Positions 1-5,012 of a DNA stretch of 5,045 nucleotides are shown in pieces (positions within the stretch are counted from its first letter, which is position 1; the number at the start of each line of letters is the position of its first letter). Source of the DNA: Rhodospirillales bacterium (GTDB lineage: Bacteria > Pseudomonadota > Alphaproteobacteria > Acetobacterales > Acetobacteraceae). The notes below the pieces were generated by a model, which was given only the letters and a program-made list of their open reading frames with translations, had not been told where the DNA came from and did not search any database. The stretch lies in contig JAGWIE010000124.1 of assembly GCA_028866445.1 (NCBI GenBank), positions 1 through 5,045 of the forward strand. The letters are read 5' to 3'. The position numbers and the translations under genes were made by a program.

Positions 1-222
1 GCACGGGCGGCGGTGATGCGGGTTTATGGGCCGGGATTTTTAAGCGTGAAGGGGGAGAGCCTGTATCCACGCAAGGATTTTTTCAACAGCGAGGATCATT
101 TGGTGAAGCCATGCCAGTTTGCGCATTCAGTGGCGGTGGCGGAGAGGCTAGGGAAAATGCTGGGACGGAGTGTGGTTGCGCCGGGGGCAGAGATTGCACG
201 GGTGGCAGGGGAGTGCCCTTGA
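1..222 (+). CDS. 3' end of an unrecognised protein (5' truncated by window edge)
   Basis: The frame is open from the first base and ends at TGA 220-222, giving the last 73 residues of a protein whose start lies outside the window. GTG 13 and ATG 16 are in frame, but no Shine-Dalgarno sequence precedes them, so I treat the gene as truncated. Codons mostly end in G or C and encode a mixed, non-repetitive sequence, which supports real coding. I do not recognise the family. A segment reading FFNSEDHL followed by a helix-like AERLGKMLGRSV loosely recalls the C-terminal end of SGNH-type hydrolases or acyltransferases, where a catalytic His sits in a DxxH motif. Here the residue three before the His is Ser, not Asp, so this is only a weak idea. 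There is no hydrophobic segment in the visible part. Confidence 0.6.
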   Translation, partial: ARAAVMRVYGPGFLSVKGESLYPRKDFFNSEDHLVKPCQFAHSVAVAERLGKMLGRSVVAPGAEIARVAGECP

Positions 223-508
223 GAGGTTCATGCTATGTTCCACGTGGAACATTTATGCAGTTGAATATTAATAACTTTACGTTAGTCATTGATGCTGCGA
301 AGAATGTCGTTTTAGAGAATAATGGTTGACATGGGTTTGGTTTGAAGGAGGAATGTATTGATCTTGCCACGATTTTGACTGCCGGTCGCGGCAACAATGA
401 AAAGCGCACTCCTCCACCGCCGTCGATACAACAGACTACCTTTGTTCAGGCTACAAAATACTTCTGATCCTACAAATATAGACGTAAATATCCGCTTGCG
501 AGACCCAA
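223..508. other. Intergenic region with parS-like palindrome and no convincing gene
   Basis: These 286 bp separate the first gene from the 509-1249 gene and are visibly more AT-rich than the sequence to the left. They hold the parS-like palindrome (236-251), a TTGACA hexamer (326-331) with no good -10 at normal spacing, and a near-perfect Shine-Dalgarno AAGGAGG (345-351). That site is followed only by a three-codon reading frame, ATG TAT TGA, at 353-361. Two short open frames exist: 24 aa at 255-329 and 40 aa at 397-519, the latter running 11 nt into the next gene. Neither has a ribosome binding site or a family I know. No tRNA, riboswitch or tandem repeat was seen. Confidence 0.6.
236..251. 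other. parS: parS-like ParB/Spo0J binding site
   Basis: The 16 bases TGTTCCACGTGGAACA are a perfect palindrome, and the symmetry extends one base on each side to 18 bp (235-252). Seen directly: the CACGTG core flanked by GTTC and GAAC arms. Established knowledge: chromosomal parS consensus is close to TGTTTCACGTGAAACA, and a symmetric T-to-C, A-to-G variant in the arms, as found here, is a widely occurring form. ParB dimers bind it, load as CTP-dependent clamps and spread, and ParA then segregates the origin region. Inference: the locus is in the origin-proximal part of the chromosome, or on a replicon with its own ParABS system. The site is intergenic, just downstream of the first gene, with no parA or parB gene in view. 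A chance perfect match to a 16-bp consensus in 5 kb is very unlikely. Confidence 0.85.
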
Positions 509-1249
509 ATGAGCTATGAATTGATCTCAGAGGAAGAATACGCGAACTTGCCTGACGAGGACGACCGCTGCTTTGTTGAGTTCGAGCATATCGTCCGGCG
601 CAACATGACGCGGATGATTGACGAAAATACCTCGCGTGAATTTGATCTGGCAGTTCGAGAACAATATATGGCCGCGGTAGCAGCTGTAGCGTGGGAGTGC
701 CACATTTCGAATATCGAATACAATCCAGATAGCAACAATAATTTCAATGAAGCTTTTAGCCGATTTAGCTTGGCCGTGCAGGGAGAAGTCGCCAAAATCC
801 GTATCCGATTGCGCGGCATACGCCATCCGTATTCTGTACTGCTGACCGGCAGCACACGCACGAAAATCGAACACTACATTGCCCGTATCCGTGACACGGT
901 GGAGCGGTCAGACCTAGACCATGACCGTAAAAAACGTCTCTGGCAACGGCTCGATCAATTAATGGCCGAGCTCAAAAGTCCCCGCCTGAATTTTGCTAAA
1001 ACAATGGGTATACTAGCAGCTGTCGTAGCCACAACAGGAAGTTTAGTCACAATCGCGGCAGAAGGCCAAAGCGCCGTCGCACACATTATGCAATTGATCG
1101 GCCATGACAAGGAAACAGAGGAAGCTGCAACAGAGCGCCTTGCGCCGCCACCAAAGGCCCTACCATCACCGCCTGCAACTGCAAAACCGGCACCGCAACA
1201 GCCAGAGCGCCCTACAGTGGCAGAATTAGATGACGAAATTCCCTTCTAA
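509..1249 (+). CDS. Unnamed protein with hydrophobic segment and SSB-like DDEIPF C-terminal tail
   Basis: A 246-aa protein. ATG 509 is the only usable start, because an in-frame TAA lies at 485-487 and no other start codon follows it; the upstream ribosome binding site is weak. The N-terminal part (about 1-110) is charged and mostly helical by composition. Residues 119-157 are a strongly charged helical stretch that could form a coiled coil. Residues 166-184 are a moderately hydrophobic segment, possibly one membrane span. Residues 212-235 are a proline/alanine-rich linker, and the protein ends in ELDDEIPF. The tail equals the SSB C-terminal tip (E. coli SSB ends DDDIPF), but there is no OB-fold-like SSB domain. 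I recall unnamed alphaproteobacterial proteins with the same plan of charged helices, hydrophobic segment, proline linker and DDEIPF end; their function is unknown to me. Base composition is lower in GC than the neighbours (24 of 60 bases at 721-780), which suggests a separate origin. Confidence 0.85.
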   Translation: MSYELISEEEYANLPDEDDRCFVEFEHIVRRNMTRMIDENTSREFDLAVREQYMAAVAAVAWECHISNIEYNPDSNNNFNEAFSRFSLAVQGEVAKIRIRLRGIRHPYSVLLTGSTRTKIEHYIARIRDTVERSDLDHDRKKRLWQRLDQLMAELKSPRLNFAKTMGILAAVVATTGSLVTIAAEGQSAVAHIMQLIGHDKETEEAATERLAPPPKALPSPPATAKPAPQQPERPTVAELDDEIPF

Positions 1250-1255
1250 GATGTC

Positions 1256-1277
1256 GGGCAACCCATAATGCCCTTCT
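1256..1277 (+). terminator. Weak candidate terminator hairpin after the 509-1249 gene
   Basis: GGGCA (1256-1260) pairs with TGCCC (1269-1273) around an 8-nt loop, followed by TTCT rather than a true T-run. It begins 7 nt after the stop codon, in the right place to end this transcript before the convergent DUF1491 gene. A 5-bp stem with a poor tail is marginal, so this may be coincidence. Confidence 0.25.
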
Positions 1278-1326
1278 ATCCTGCCGTCGGTCTAATGGCT
1301 GACTCCAGAGGTTAGAAGCACTCCCC

Positions 1327-1662
1327 CTAAACCACCTTCCCCTCGAACGGCGGCGAATAATCCCCCGCCTCAAATTCCAGCACCCATAAATCGGGATCGA
1401 AACGGATTTGTTTGGCGATGTACTCATCCGCCGTTTGCTCATCCACCGGTGCGGGGCCGGTGGTGCGCATCCAGGCTAGGTTGCCCTCCATGTCTCGAAA
1501 CTGGCTGAGCACCATGCAGCCGGTACGGCCATATAGTTTCACCAGCACACCGCCAGCATCAGCATCGCCCTTGCGGACCACCACGCCGGGCTTGTTCTCC
1601 AACATGCCCATCCGCAATGCCGCGGAGACCCAAATTCCTGCCTTGATCCTGGCTTCGCTCAT
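1327..1662 (-). CDS. DUF1491 family protein
   Basis: A 111-aa soluble protein of unknown function. Recognisable DUF1491 features are an N-terminal RIKAGIWVSAALR stretch (5-17), the family-typical RKGDADAGGVLVK (30-42), and a C-terminal DPDLWVLEFEA (89-99) ending in a tryptophan-containing strand. In the relatives I remember, the GDADAG segment and the final W-containing motif are the most constant parts, and the protein is about 110 aa, as here. I chose ATG at 1662 because an AAGGTG ribosome binding site precedes it by 7 nt. The frame stays open to 1698, but the extra 12 residues do not look like family sequence. No signal peptide or membrane span is visible. It is divergent from the ABC transporter operon (97 bp between start codons) and convergent with the 509-1249 gene. 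No catalytic role can be assigned. Confidence 0.85.
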   Translation of the reverse strand: MSEARIKAGIWVSAALRMGMLENKPGVVVRKGDADAGGVLVKLYGRTGCMVLSQFRDMEGNLAWMRTTGPAPVDEQTADEYIAKQIRFDPDLWVLEFEAGDYSPPFEGKVV

Positions 1663-1669
1663 GGTAATG

Positions 1670-1675
1670 CACCTT
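1670..1675 (-). promoter_or_regulatory. Ribosome binding site deciding the DUF1491 start
   Basis: On the minus strand AAGGTG stands 7 nt before ATG 1662. It is the only good Shine-Dalgarno match near the candidate starts and supports the 111-aa form over the longer frame starting at 1698. Confidence 0.6.
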
Positions 1676-1723
1676 ATAGTGCTTCTGCGCTCCTGCATCA
1701 GCTTGTATCGCTGAGGTCGCAGG

Positions 1724-1743
1724 TCTTGATCTTTTTCTCAAGA
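1724..1743. repeat. Inverted repeat just upstream of the ABC operon's ribosome binding site
   Basis: TCTTGA (1724-1729) and TCAAGA (1738-1743) are a perfect 6-bp inverted repeat around an 8-nt pyrimidine-rich loop. The 3' arm ends a few bases before the TTGGAG ribosome binding site (1746-1751) of the gene starting at 1760. It could be an operator half-site pair or a leader hairpin affecting initiation, but six base pairs can occur by chance. The 1663-1759 gap lacks the conserved blocks of a TPP (THI-box) riboswitch. Confidence 0.3.
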
Positions 1744-1759
1744 GATTGGAGTCGTTTTC

Positions 1760-2755
1760 ATGGTTCGCTCGCTCCACGTTGCTTTCTCCGCCGCCGCCGC
1801 GATCACCATTTTCATCCCCGCCGCCCGCGCGGATACCAAGATTACGTTCGGGCTGGATTGGGTGGCCGAGCCTGAATATGGGGGGTATTACGAGGCGATC
1901 GCCGAAGGGCTTTATAAAAAATCCGGGCTGGATGTGACGATCTACCAGGGTGGGCCGCAGGTAAACACCGCGCAATTGCTGGTGGCAGGCAAGCTGGATT
2001 TCGACATTACCTCCAACGCGTTCCTGGCGCTGAATTTCGCGCAAAATAACATCCCTTATGAGGTGGTGGCGGCAGGGTTCCAGAAAGACCCGGATTGTTT
2101 GATCGCGCATCCTGGCCAGGGGAATGATAGTTTTGAGGATTTGAAGGGCAAGCCGATTGCGGTTTCAACCGATACGCGGGCGAGCTGGTGGCTCTACCTT
2201 CAATCCAGATACGGATACGCGAACTCTCAGCTACGCTCCTACGGATTTTCACTGACACCGTTTTTGACCAACAAGCAGGATATTCAGGAGGCGTATGTAA
2301 CCTCCGAGCCTTACCTCGTGCATCAGGCTACGGGCGAATGGCCGGTGGTGCTGGCCCTGCCGGATGCGGGGTTCGATGGCTATGCCAGCCTGATCGCGAC
2401 ATCTGACAAGATGGTGGAGCAGAACCCAGCGGAGGTGAGAGCCTTCATCAATGCGTCCGCCCAGGGCTGGTACGATTTTCTTTATAAAAACCCGCAACCC
2501 GCCTTCGCCGCCATTAAGGCTGACAACCCAGACATGACTGACGGGCTGCTGCAATTTGGCTATGAGCAGTTGAAGGCGCGCGGCATTGTGGATAGCGGTG
2601 ATACCAAAACCCTGGGCATCTACGCGATGACCGATGCGCGCTGGGCGAGTTTCTTCAACCAGATGGTGGCCGCGGGGATGTATGACAAAGGGCTGGACTA
2701 TAAGAGCGCCTATACGCTGGAATTTGTCGATCACGGCCGCCCGAAAGCGAATTGA
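1760..2755 (+). CDS. NMT1/THI5-like ABC transporter periplasmic substrate-binding protein
   Basis: A 331-aa exported binding protein and first gene of the importer operon. Residues 1-24 form a signal peptide: Arg3, a hydrophobic core, then a PAARA signal-peptidase I site with cleavage after Ala24. The mature protein opens with a beta strand leading to FGLDWVAEPEYGGYYEA (30-46). This is the NMT1/THI5 signature region, where a ThiY-type protein reads LDW followed by a ligand-pocket aromatic. GGPQVNTAQLLVAGKLDF (64-81), LKGKPIAV (128-135) and TSEPY (181-185) are further typical blocks of this two-lobed fold. Family members bind thiamin pyrimidine precursors; related ones bind riboflavin or other aromatic heterocycles. 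The EPEYGGYY form belongs to an alphaproteobacterial branch whose ligand I cannot name with confidence. Start ATG 1760 is preceded by TTGGAG with an 8-nt spacer. The stop overlaps the ATPase start by 1 nt (TGATG). Confidence 0.9.
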   Translation: MVRSLHVAFSAAAAITIFIPAARADTKITFGLDWVAEPEYGGYYEAIAEGLYKKSGLDVTIYQGGPQVNTAQLLVAGKLDFDITSNAFLALNFAQNNIPYEVVAAGFQKDPDCLIAHPGQGNDSFEDLKGKPIAVSTDTRASWWLYLQSRYGYANSQLRSYGFSLTPFLTNKQDIQEAYVTSEPYLVHQATGEWPVVLALPDAGFDGYASLIATSDKMVEQNPAEVRAFINASAQGWYDFLYKNPQPAFAAIKADNPDMTDGLLQFGYEQLKARGIVDSGDTKTLGIYAMTDARWASFFNQMVAAGMYDKGLDYKSAYTLEFVDHGRPKAN

Positions 2756-3495
2756 TGTTCACGCTGAGCGGGATCGGGAAACAGTTCGGCAACGGGACGA
2801 AGGCGCTGGAAGGGATAAACGCCGAGATTGCCCCGGGCAGTTTCGTGGCCCTGCTGGGGCCTTCAGGCTGCGGCAAATCCACGCTACTGCGGCTGCTTGC
2901 GGGGCTTGATACACCCAGTAGGGGTGAAATTTCCTGGGGCCATGCGGGCAGACCCGCAGCCGGGGAGATTGGCTATGTGTTCCAAGACCCGACGCTGCTG
3001 CCTTGGGCAGATGCAGCAGAGAATGTGTATCTACCGCTGCGGCTGCGCGGGGTGAGCCGCGCCGAGGGGATGCCGCGGGTGATGGCGGCGCTGGCGCAGG
3101 TGGGGCTGGATGGGTTTGAGCACGCCAAGCCCAAGGCGCTTTCAGGCGGGATGAGGATGCGCGTTTCCATCGCCCGCGCCCTGGTTTCCGAACCCGCGCT
3201 GCTGTTGATGGACGAGCCCTTCGGGGCGCTGGATGAATTCACCCGGCACAAATTGCAGGACGATCTGCTGGGCTTATGGCGGCGTACCGGAAAGACCGTG
3301 GTGTTCGTGACCCATTCCATCTACGAGGCGGCGTATCTCGCCAACCGGATCATGATCATGACGCCACGGCCGGGGCGGATTGCCACGATACTGACACCGG
3401 AGCTACCGGAGGGGGCGGGACGGCGGAACAGCGCGGCATATCATAGGCTCGTGGCGGAGATTACCGGCGATTTTCAGCGGATCATGCCCGCATGA
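2755..3495 (+). CDS. ABC transporter ATPase of the nitrate/taurine/thiamin-precursor (SsuB/TauB/ThiZ-like) class
   Basis: A 246-aa cytoplasmic nucleotide-binding subunit that hydrolyses ATP to drive import through the permease encoded next. All core motifs are present: Walker A GPSGCGKST (35-43), Q-loop Gln77 in YVFQDPTLLPW, signature LSGGM (129-133), Walker B LLLMDEP (149-155) with catalytic Glu154, D-loop GALD (157-160) and switch His187 in VTHS. LSGGMRMR in place of LSGGQ is usual for this subfamily (commonly LSGGMRQR), so the enzyme should be active. Length is normal and there is no regulatory C-terminal domain. I chose ATG 2755, whose first base is the last base of the preceding TGA. A TTG at 2752 would add only one residue. 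No independent ribosome binding site is obvious, so translation is probably coupled to the upstream gene. The stop overlaps the permease start by 4 nt. Confidence 0.93.
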   Translation: MFTLSGIGKQFGNGTKALEGINAEIAPGSFVALLGPSGCGKSTLLRLLAGLDTPSRGEISWGHAGRPAAGEIGYVFQDPTLLPWADAAENVYLPLRLRGVSRAEGMPRVMAALAQVGLDGFEHAKPKALSGGMRMRVSIARALVSEPALLLMDEPFGALDEFTRHKLQDDLLGLWRRTGKTVVFVTHSIYEAAYLANRIMIMTPRPGRIATILTPELPEGAGRRNSAAYHRLVAEITGDFQRIMPA

Positions 3496-4256
3496 GCAGG
3501 AATGTGGAACGGGTGGCGCCCTTCGCGTTCGGACTAATCGCGCTGGTGCTGTGGCAGGGCGCGGTGTGGGTGACGCATACGCCGAGCTATGTCGTGCCGG
3601 GGCCGGTGGATATCGCGCGGGCTTTTTGGGAGGCACAGGGGGCTTTGGGTGCCGGGTTGCTTTCCACCCTGGCGGTGACGGGGGCGGCGCTGTTGAGCTC
3701 AACCGTGCTTGGCGTGTTTCTGGCGGTGGCGATGGCGGCGAGCCCGCTGTTCCGCTCCGCGGTGCAGCCCTGGGCAGTGGTGGTGCAGGTGACGCCGGTG
3801 GTGGCGATTGCGCCGCTGATCATCATCTGGGTGGGGCAGCCCTTTCTGGCGCTGGTCGTGTGCGCGGTGGTGGTGTCGTTCTTCGCCATTCTCTCCAACA
3901 CCGCCGCGGGGCTGGCGGCGACGCCGCCGGAGCTGATGGATTTGTTCCGGCTGAACGGGGCGACGCGCTGGCAAGTGCTGTTCCAGCTCTCTTTGCCCTA
4001 CGCCCTGCCCTATTTCCTCACCGGCTTGCGGCTGGCGGGCACGCTGGCTCTGGTGGGGGCAGTGGTTGCAGAGTTCGTGGCAGGTTCCGGCGGGTTTGCC
4101 TCGGGGCTGGCGTGGGAGATTATCGAGGCCAGCTACCGGCTACAGATACCACGCATGTTTGCGGCATTGCTGCTGCTGGGGGCAGCAGGCGTTGGGATTT
4201 ACGCGCTGCTGGGCACGCTGGAGCGTGTGGTGCTGGCATGGCGCAATGGGGCGTGA
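3492..4256 (+). CDS. ABC transporter permease (BPD_transp_1 family)
   Basis: A 254-aa inner-membrane permease with about six spans (roughly 10-28, 56-82, 95-114, 117-135, 172-196 and 221-243), the usual size for the SsuC/TauC/ThiX class. The cytoplasmic coupling loop that docks on the ATPase is visible at 147-169. It follows the EAA pattern, beginning ELMDLFRLNGA with the invariant Gly156 and ending LSLP. Residues 33-45 (YVVPGPVDIARAF) match the conserved P-x-P periplasmic entry motif of this class. Such proteins work as homodimers with two ATPase subunits. Start and stop of adjacent genes share ATGA (3492-3495), so translation is coupled. The gene is very GC-rich (45 of 60 bases at 3901-3960). 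The ligand is set by the binding protein and cannot be read from the permease. Confidence 0.92.
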   Translation: MSRNVERVAPFAFGLIALVLWQGAVWVTHTPSYVVPGPVDIARAFWEAQGALGAGLLSTLAVTGAALLSSTVLGVFLAVAMAASPLFRSAVQPWAVVVQVTPVVAIAPLIIIWVGQPFLALVVCAVVVSFFAILSNTAAGLAATPPELMDLFRLNGATRWQVLFQLSLPYALPYFLTGLRLAGTLALVGAVVAEFVAGSGGFASGLAWEIIEASYRLQIPRMFAALLLLGAAGVGIYALLGTLERVVLAWRNGA

Positions 4257-4273
4257 AACCCAGTTGAATTTTC

Positions 4274-4299
4274 CTGGCGGGAGACTAGGCTCCGCCCAG
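4274..4299. repeat. Imperfect hairpin between the ABC operon and the small protein gene
   Basis: CTGG (4274-4277) pairs with CCAG (4296-4299). After a bulged C at 4295, CGG (4278-4280) pairs with CCG (4292-4294). There is no T-run after it, so it is not a standard intrinsic terminator. It lies in the 57-bp gap after the permease and could slow polymerase or protect the operon's 3' end. A weak promoter-like pair, TTGAAT (4264-4269) and TAGGCT (4286-4291) with 16-bp spacing, overlaps it. Both readings are tentative. Confidence 0.25.
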
Positions 4300-4313
4300 A
4301 TTTGGAGAAACCG

Positions 4314-4520
4314 ATGAGCACGACGACGGATAAGAAGCTGAGCAAGGGCCAGATGGCCTATGAGCAGGAGCGCGCCAAAAAGGCGGGCAAGAGCCTGGAT
4401 GAATGGATGAAGGTTAAAGCCAGGATGGCGGCGGAAGAGGCCAAGAAGGCCGAGCCGAAGCCGCAGAAGAAGAAGGGCTTTATCTCCCGCCTGCTGGACA
4501 AGGCGCATAAGCCGATTTGA
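4314..4520 (+). CDS. Small lysine-rich protein of unknown function
   Basis: A 68-aa protein with 16 Lys and 3 Arg against 9 acidic residues, so it is basic. The first half (about 9-46) is an almost continuous charged helix with a central LDEWMK. A Lys/Pro/Glu linker (44-54) follows, then a short amphipathic end, GFISRLLDKAHKPI (55-68). ATG 4314 is preferred because GGAG (4304-4307) sits 6 nt upstream. A TTG at 4302 would add four residues but would place the start before that ribosome binding site. There is no signal peptide, membrane span or cysteine. Short proteins of this type occur in related bacteria to my memory, but I cannot name a family; nucleic-acid or ribosome association is only a guess from composition. 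It begins 57 bp after the permease, so it may be read through from that operon or have its own weak promoter. It is followed by a strong terminator. Confidence 0.75.
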   Translation: MSTTTDKKLSKGQMAYEQERAKKAGKSLDEWMKVKARMAAEEAKKAEPKPQKKKGFISRLLDKAHKPI

Positions 4521-4531
4521 TCTCGTGCAAC

Positions 4532-4563
4532 AAAAAAGGCGAGCCGATTGGCCCGCCTTTTTT
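4532..4563. terminator. Strong bidirectional intrinsic terminator between convergent genes
   Basis: A run of six A, then GGCG (4532-4541), pairs with CGCC, then six T (4554-4563). Inside this, after one A-C mismatch, GCC (4543-4545) pairs with GGC (4550-4552) around the 4-nt loop GATT. The 14-position stem has a T-run at the 3' end on either strand. It therefore fits termination of the small protein gene on the plus strand (stop 12 nt upstream) and of rplQ on the minus strand (stop 24 nt away). One shared terminator between convergent genes is a common economical arrangement. Confidence 0.92.
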
Positions 4564-4586
4564 AATACCTGGAACGAAAGAGAGGA

Positions 4587-5012
4587 TTATTCCTCGCCCT
4601 CATCCTCCGCCGCCACTTCCGGGCGCGGGCCGGAATCCTGGCCCTTGGCGGAAACGTCACGGTCGATCAACTCGATCACCGCCATATCCGCCGCATCACC
4701 ATAGCGCATACCGGCCTTCAACACGCGGGTGTAGCCACCGGAACGGGTTTTGTAGCGGGTCGCCAAAGCATCGAACAGCTTGGCGACGATCGTCTCGTCA
4801 CGCAGTTGGTCATAAGCCTGGCGGCGCGCATGAAGCCCACCGCGCTTGCCCAGGGTAATGAGCTTCTCGGCAACCGGGCGCAGTTCCTTGGCCTTCGGCA
4901 GGGTCGTGGTGATCTGCTCGTGCTTGATCAGCGCGACGGCCATGTTGCGGAACATCGCCTGGCGATGAGAGGAGGTTACGCCGAGTTTCCGGCCGGCAAT
5001 TCCGTGACGCAT
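4587..5012 (-). CDS. rplQ: 50S ribosomal protein L17 (bL17)
   Basis: A 141-aa component of the large ribosomal subunit, placed by the polypeptide exit tunnel region and needed for subunit assembly. The N-terminus MRHGIAGRKLGVTSSHR, with AMFRNMA (19-25), IKHEQITTTLPKAKELRP (29-46) and TLGKRGGLHARRQA (53-66), is unmistakable L17. RSGGYTRVLKAGMRYGDAADMAVIEL is the conserved second half. E. coli L17 is 127 aa; here the C-terminus runs on as an acidic, probably disordered tail ending EDEGEE, as in other alphaproteobacteria. ATG 5012 is the family start. An AGGAA ribosome binding site lies 9 nt before it. In most bacteria rplQ is the last gene of the rpsM-rpsK-rpoA-rplQ cluster, which fits the terminator just beyond its stop. 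rpoA would be expected past base 5045. Confidence 0.97.
   Translation of the reverse strand: MRHGIAGRKLGVTSSHRQAMFRNMAVALIKHEQITTTLPKAKELRPVAEKLITLGKRGGLHARRQAYDQLRDETIVAKLFDALATRYKTRSGGYTRVLKAGMRYGDAADMAVIELIDRDVSAKGQDSGPRPEVAAEDEGEE

Noticed and set aside
255..329. 24-codon frame (MQLNINNF...) directly after the parS palindrome
   Set aside because: It has no ribosome binding site, is very short, matches no family I know and sits in AT-rich sequence where such frames are common.
364..394. TTGCC...GGCAA inverted repeat
   Set aside because: A 5-bp stem with a 21-nt loop is expected by chance and has no terminator tail or operator-like context.
1291..1320. Possible tRNA fragment or attachment-site remnant before the DUF1491 gene end
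   Set aside because: A TCTAA/TTAGA pair is present, but there is no T-loop consensus, acceptor stem or anticodon arm.
1698..1759. TPP riboswitch in the ABC operon leader, prompted by a CTGAG motif at 1711
   Set aside because: The other conserved THI-box blocks are missing and the space is too small for the full fold.
1559..2110. 183-aa minus-strand frame across the DUF1491 and binding-protein starts
   Set aside because: It overlaps two well-supported genes, has no recognisable domain and is a composition shadow of the binding-protein gene.
2752..2754. TTG as the ATPase start
   Set aside because: ATG follows immediately at 2755 and forms the typical TGATG stop-start overlap; TTG would add one residue with no better ribosome binding site.
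3551..4267. Long 238-aa open frame overlapping the permease in another frame
   Set aside because: It is rich in Gly/Ala/Arg as expected from out-of-frame reading of GC-rich DNA. The 3492-4256 frame has clear membrane spans, an EAA loop and ATGA coupling.
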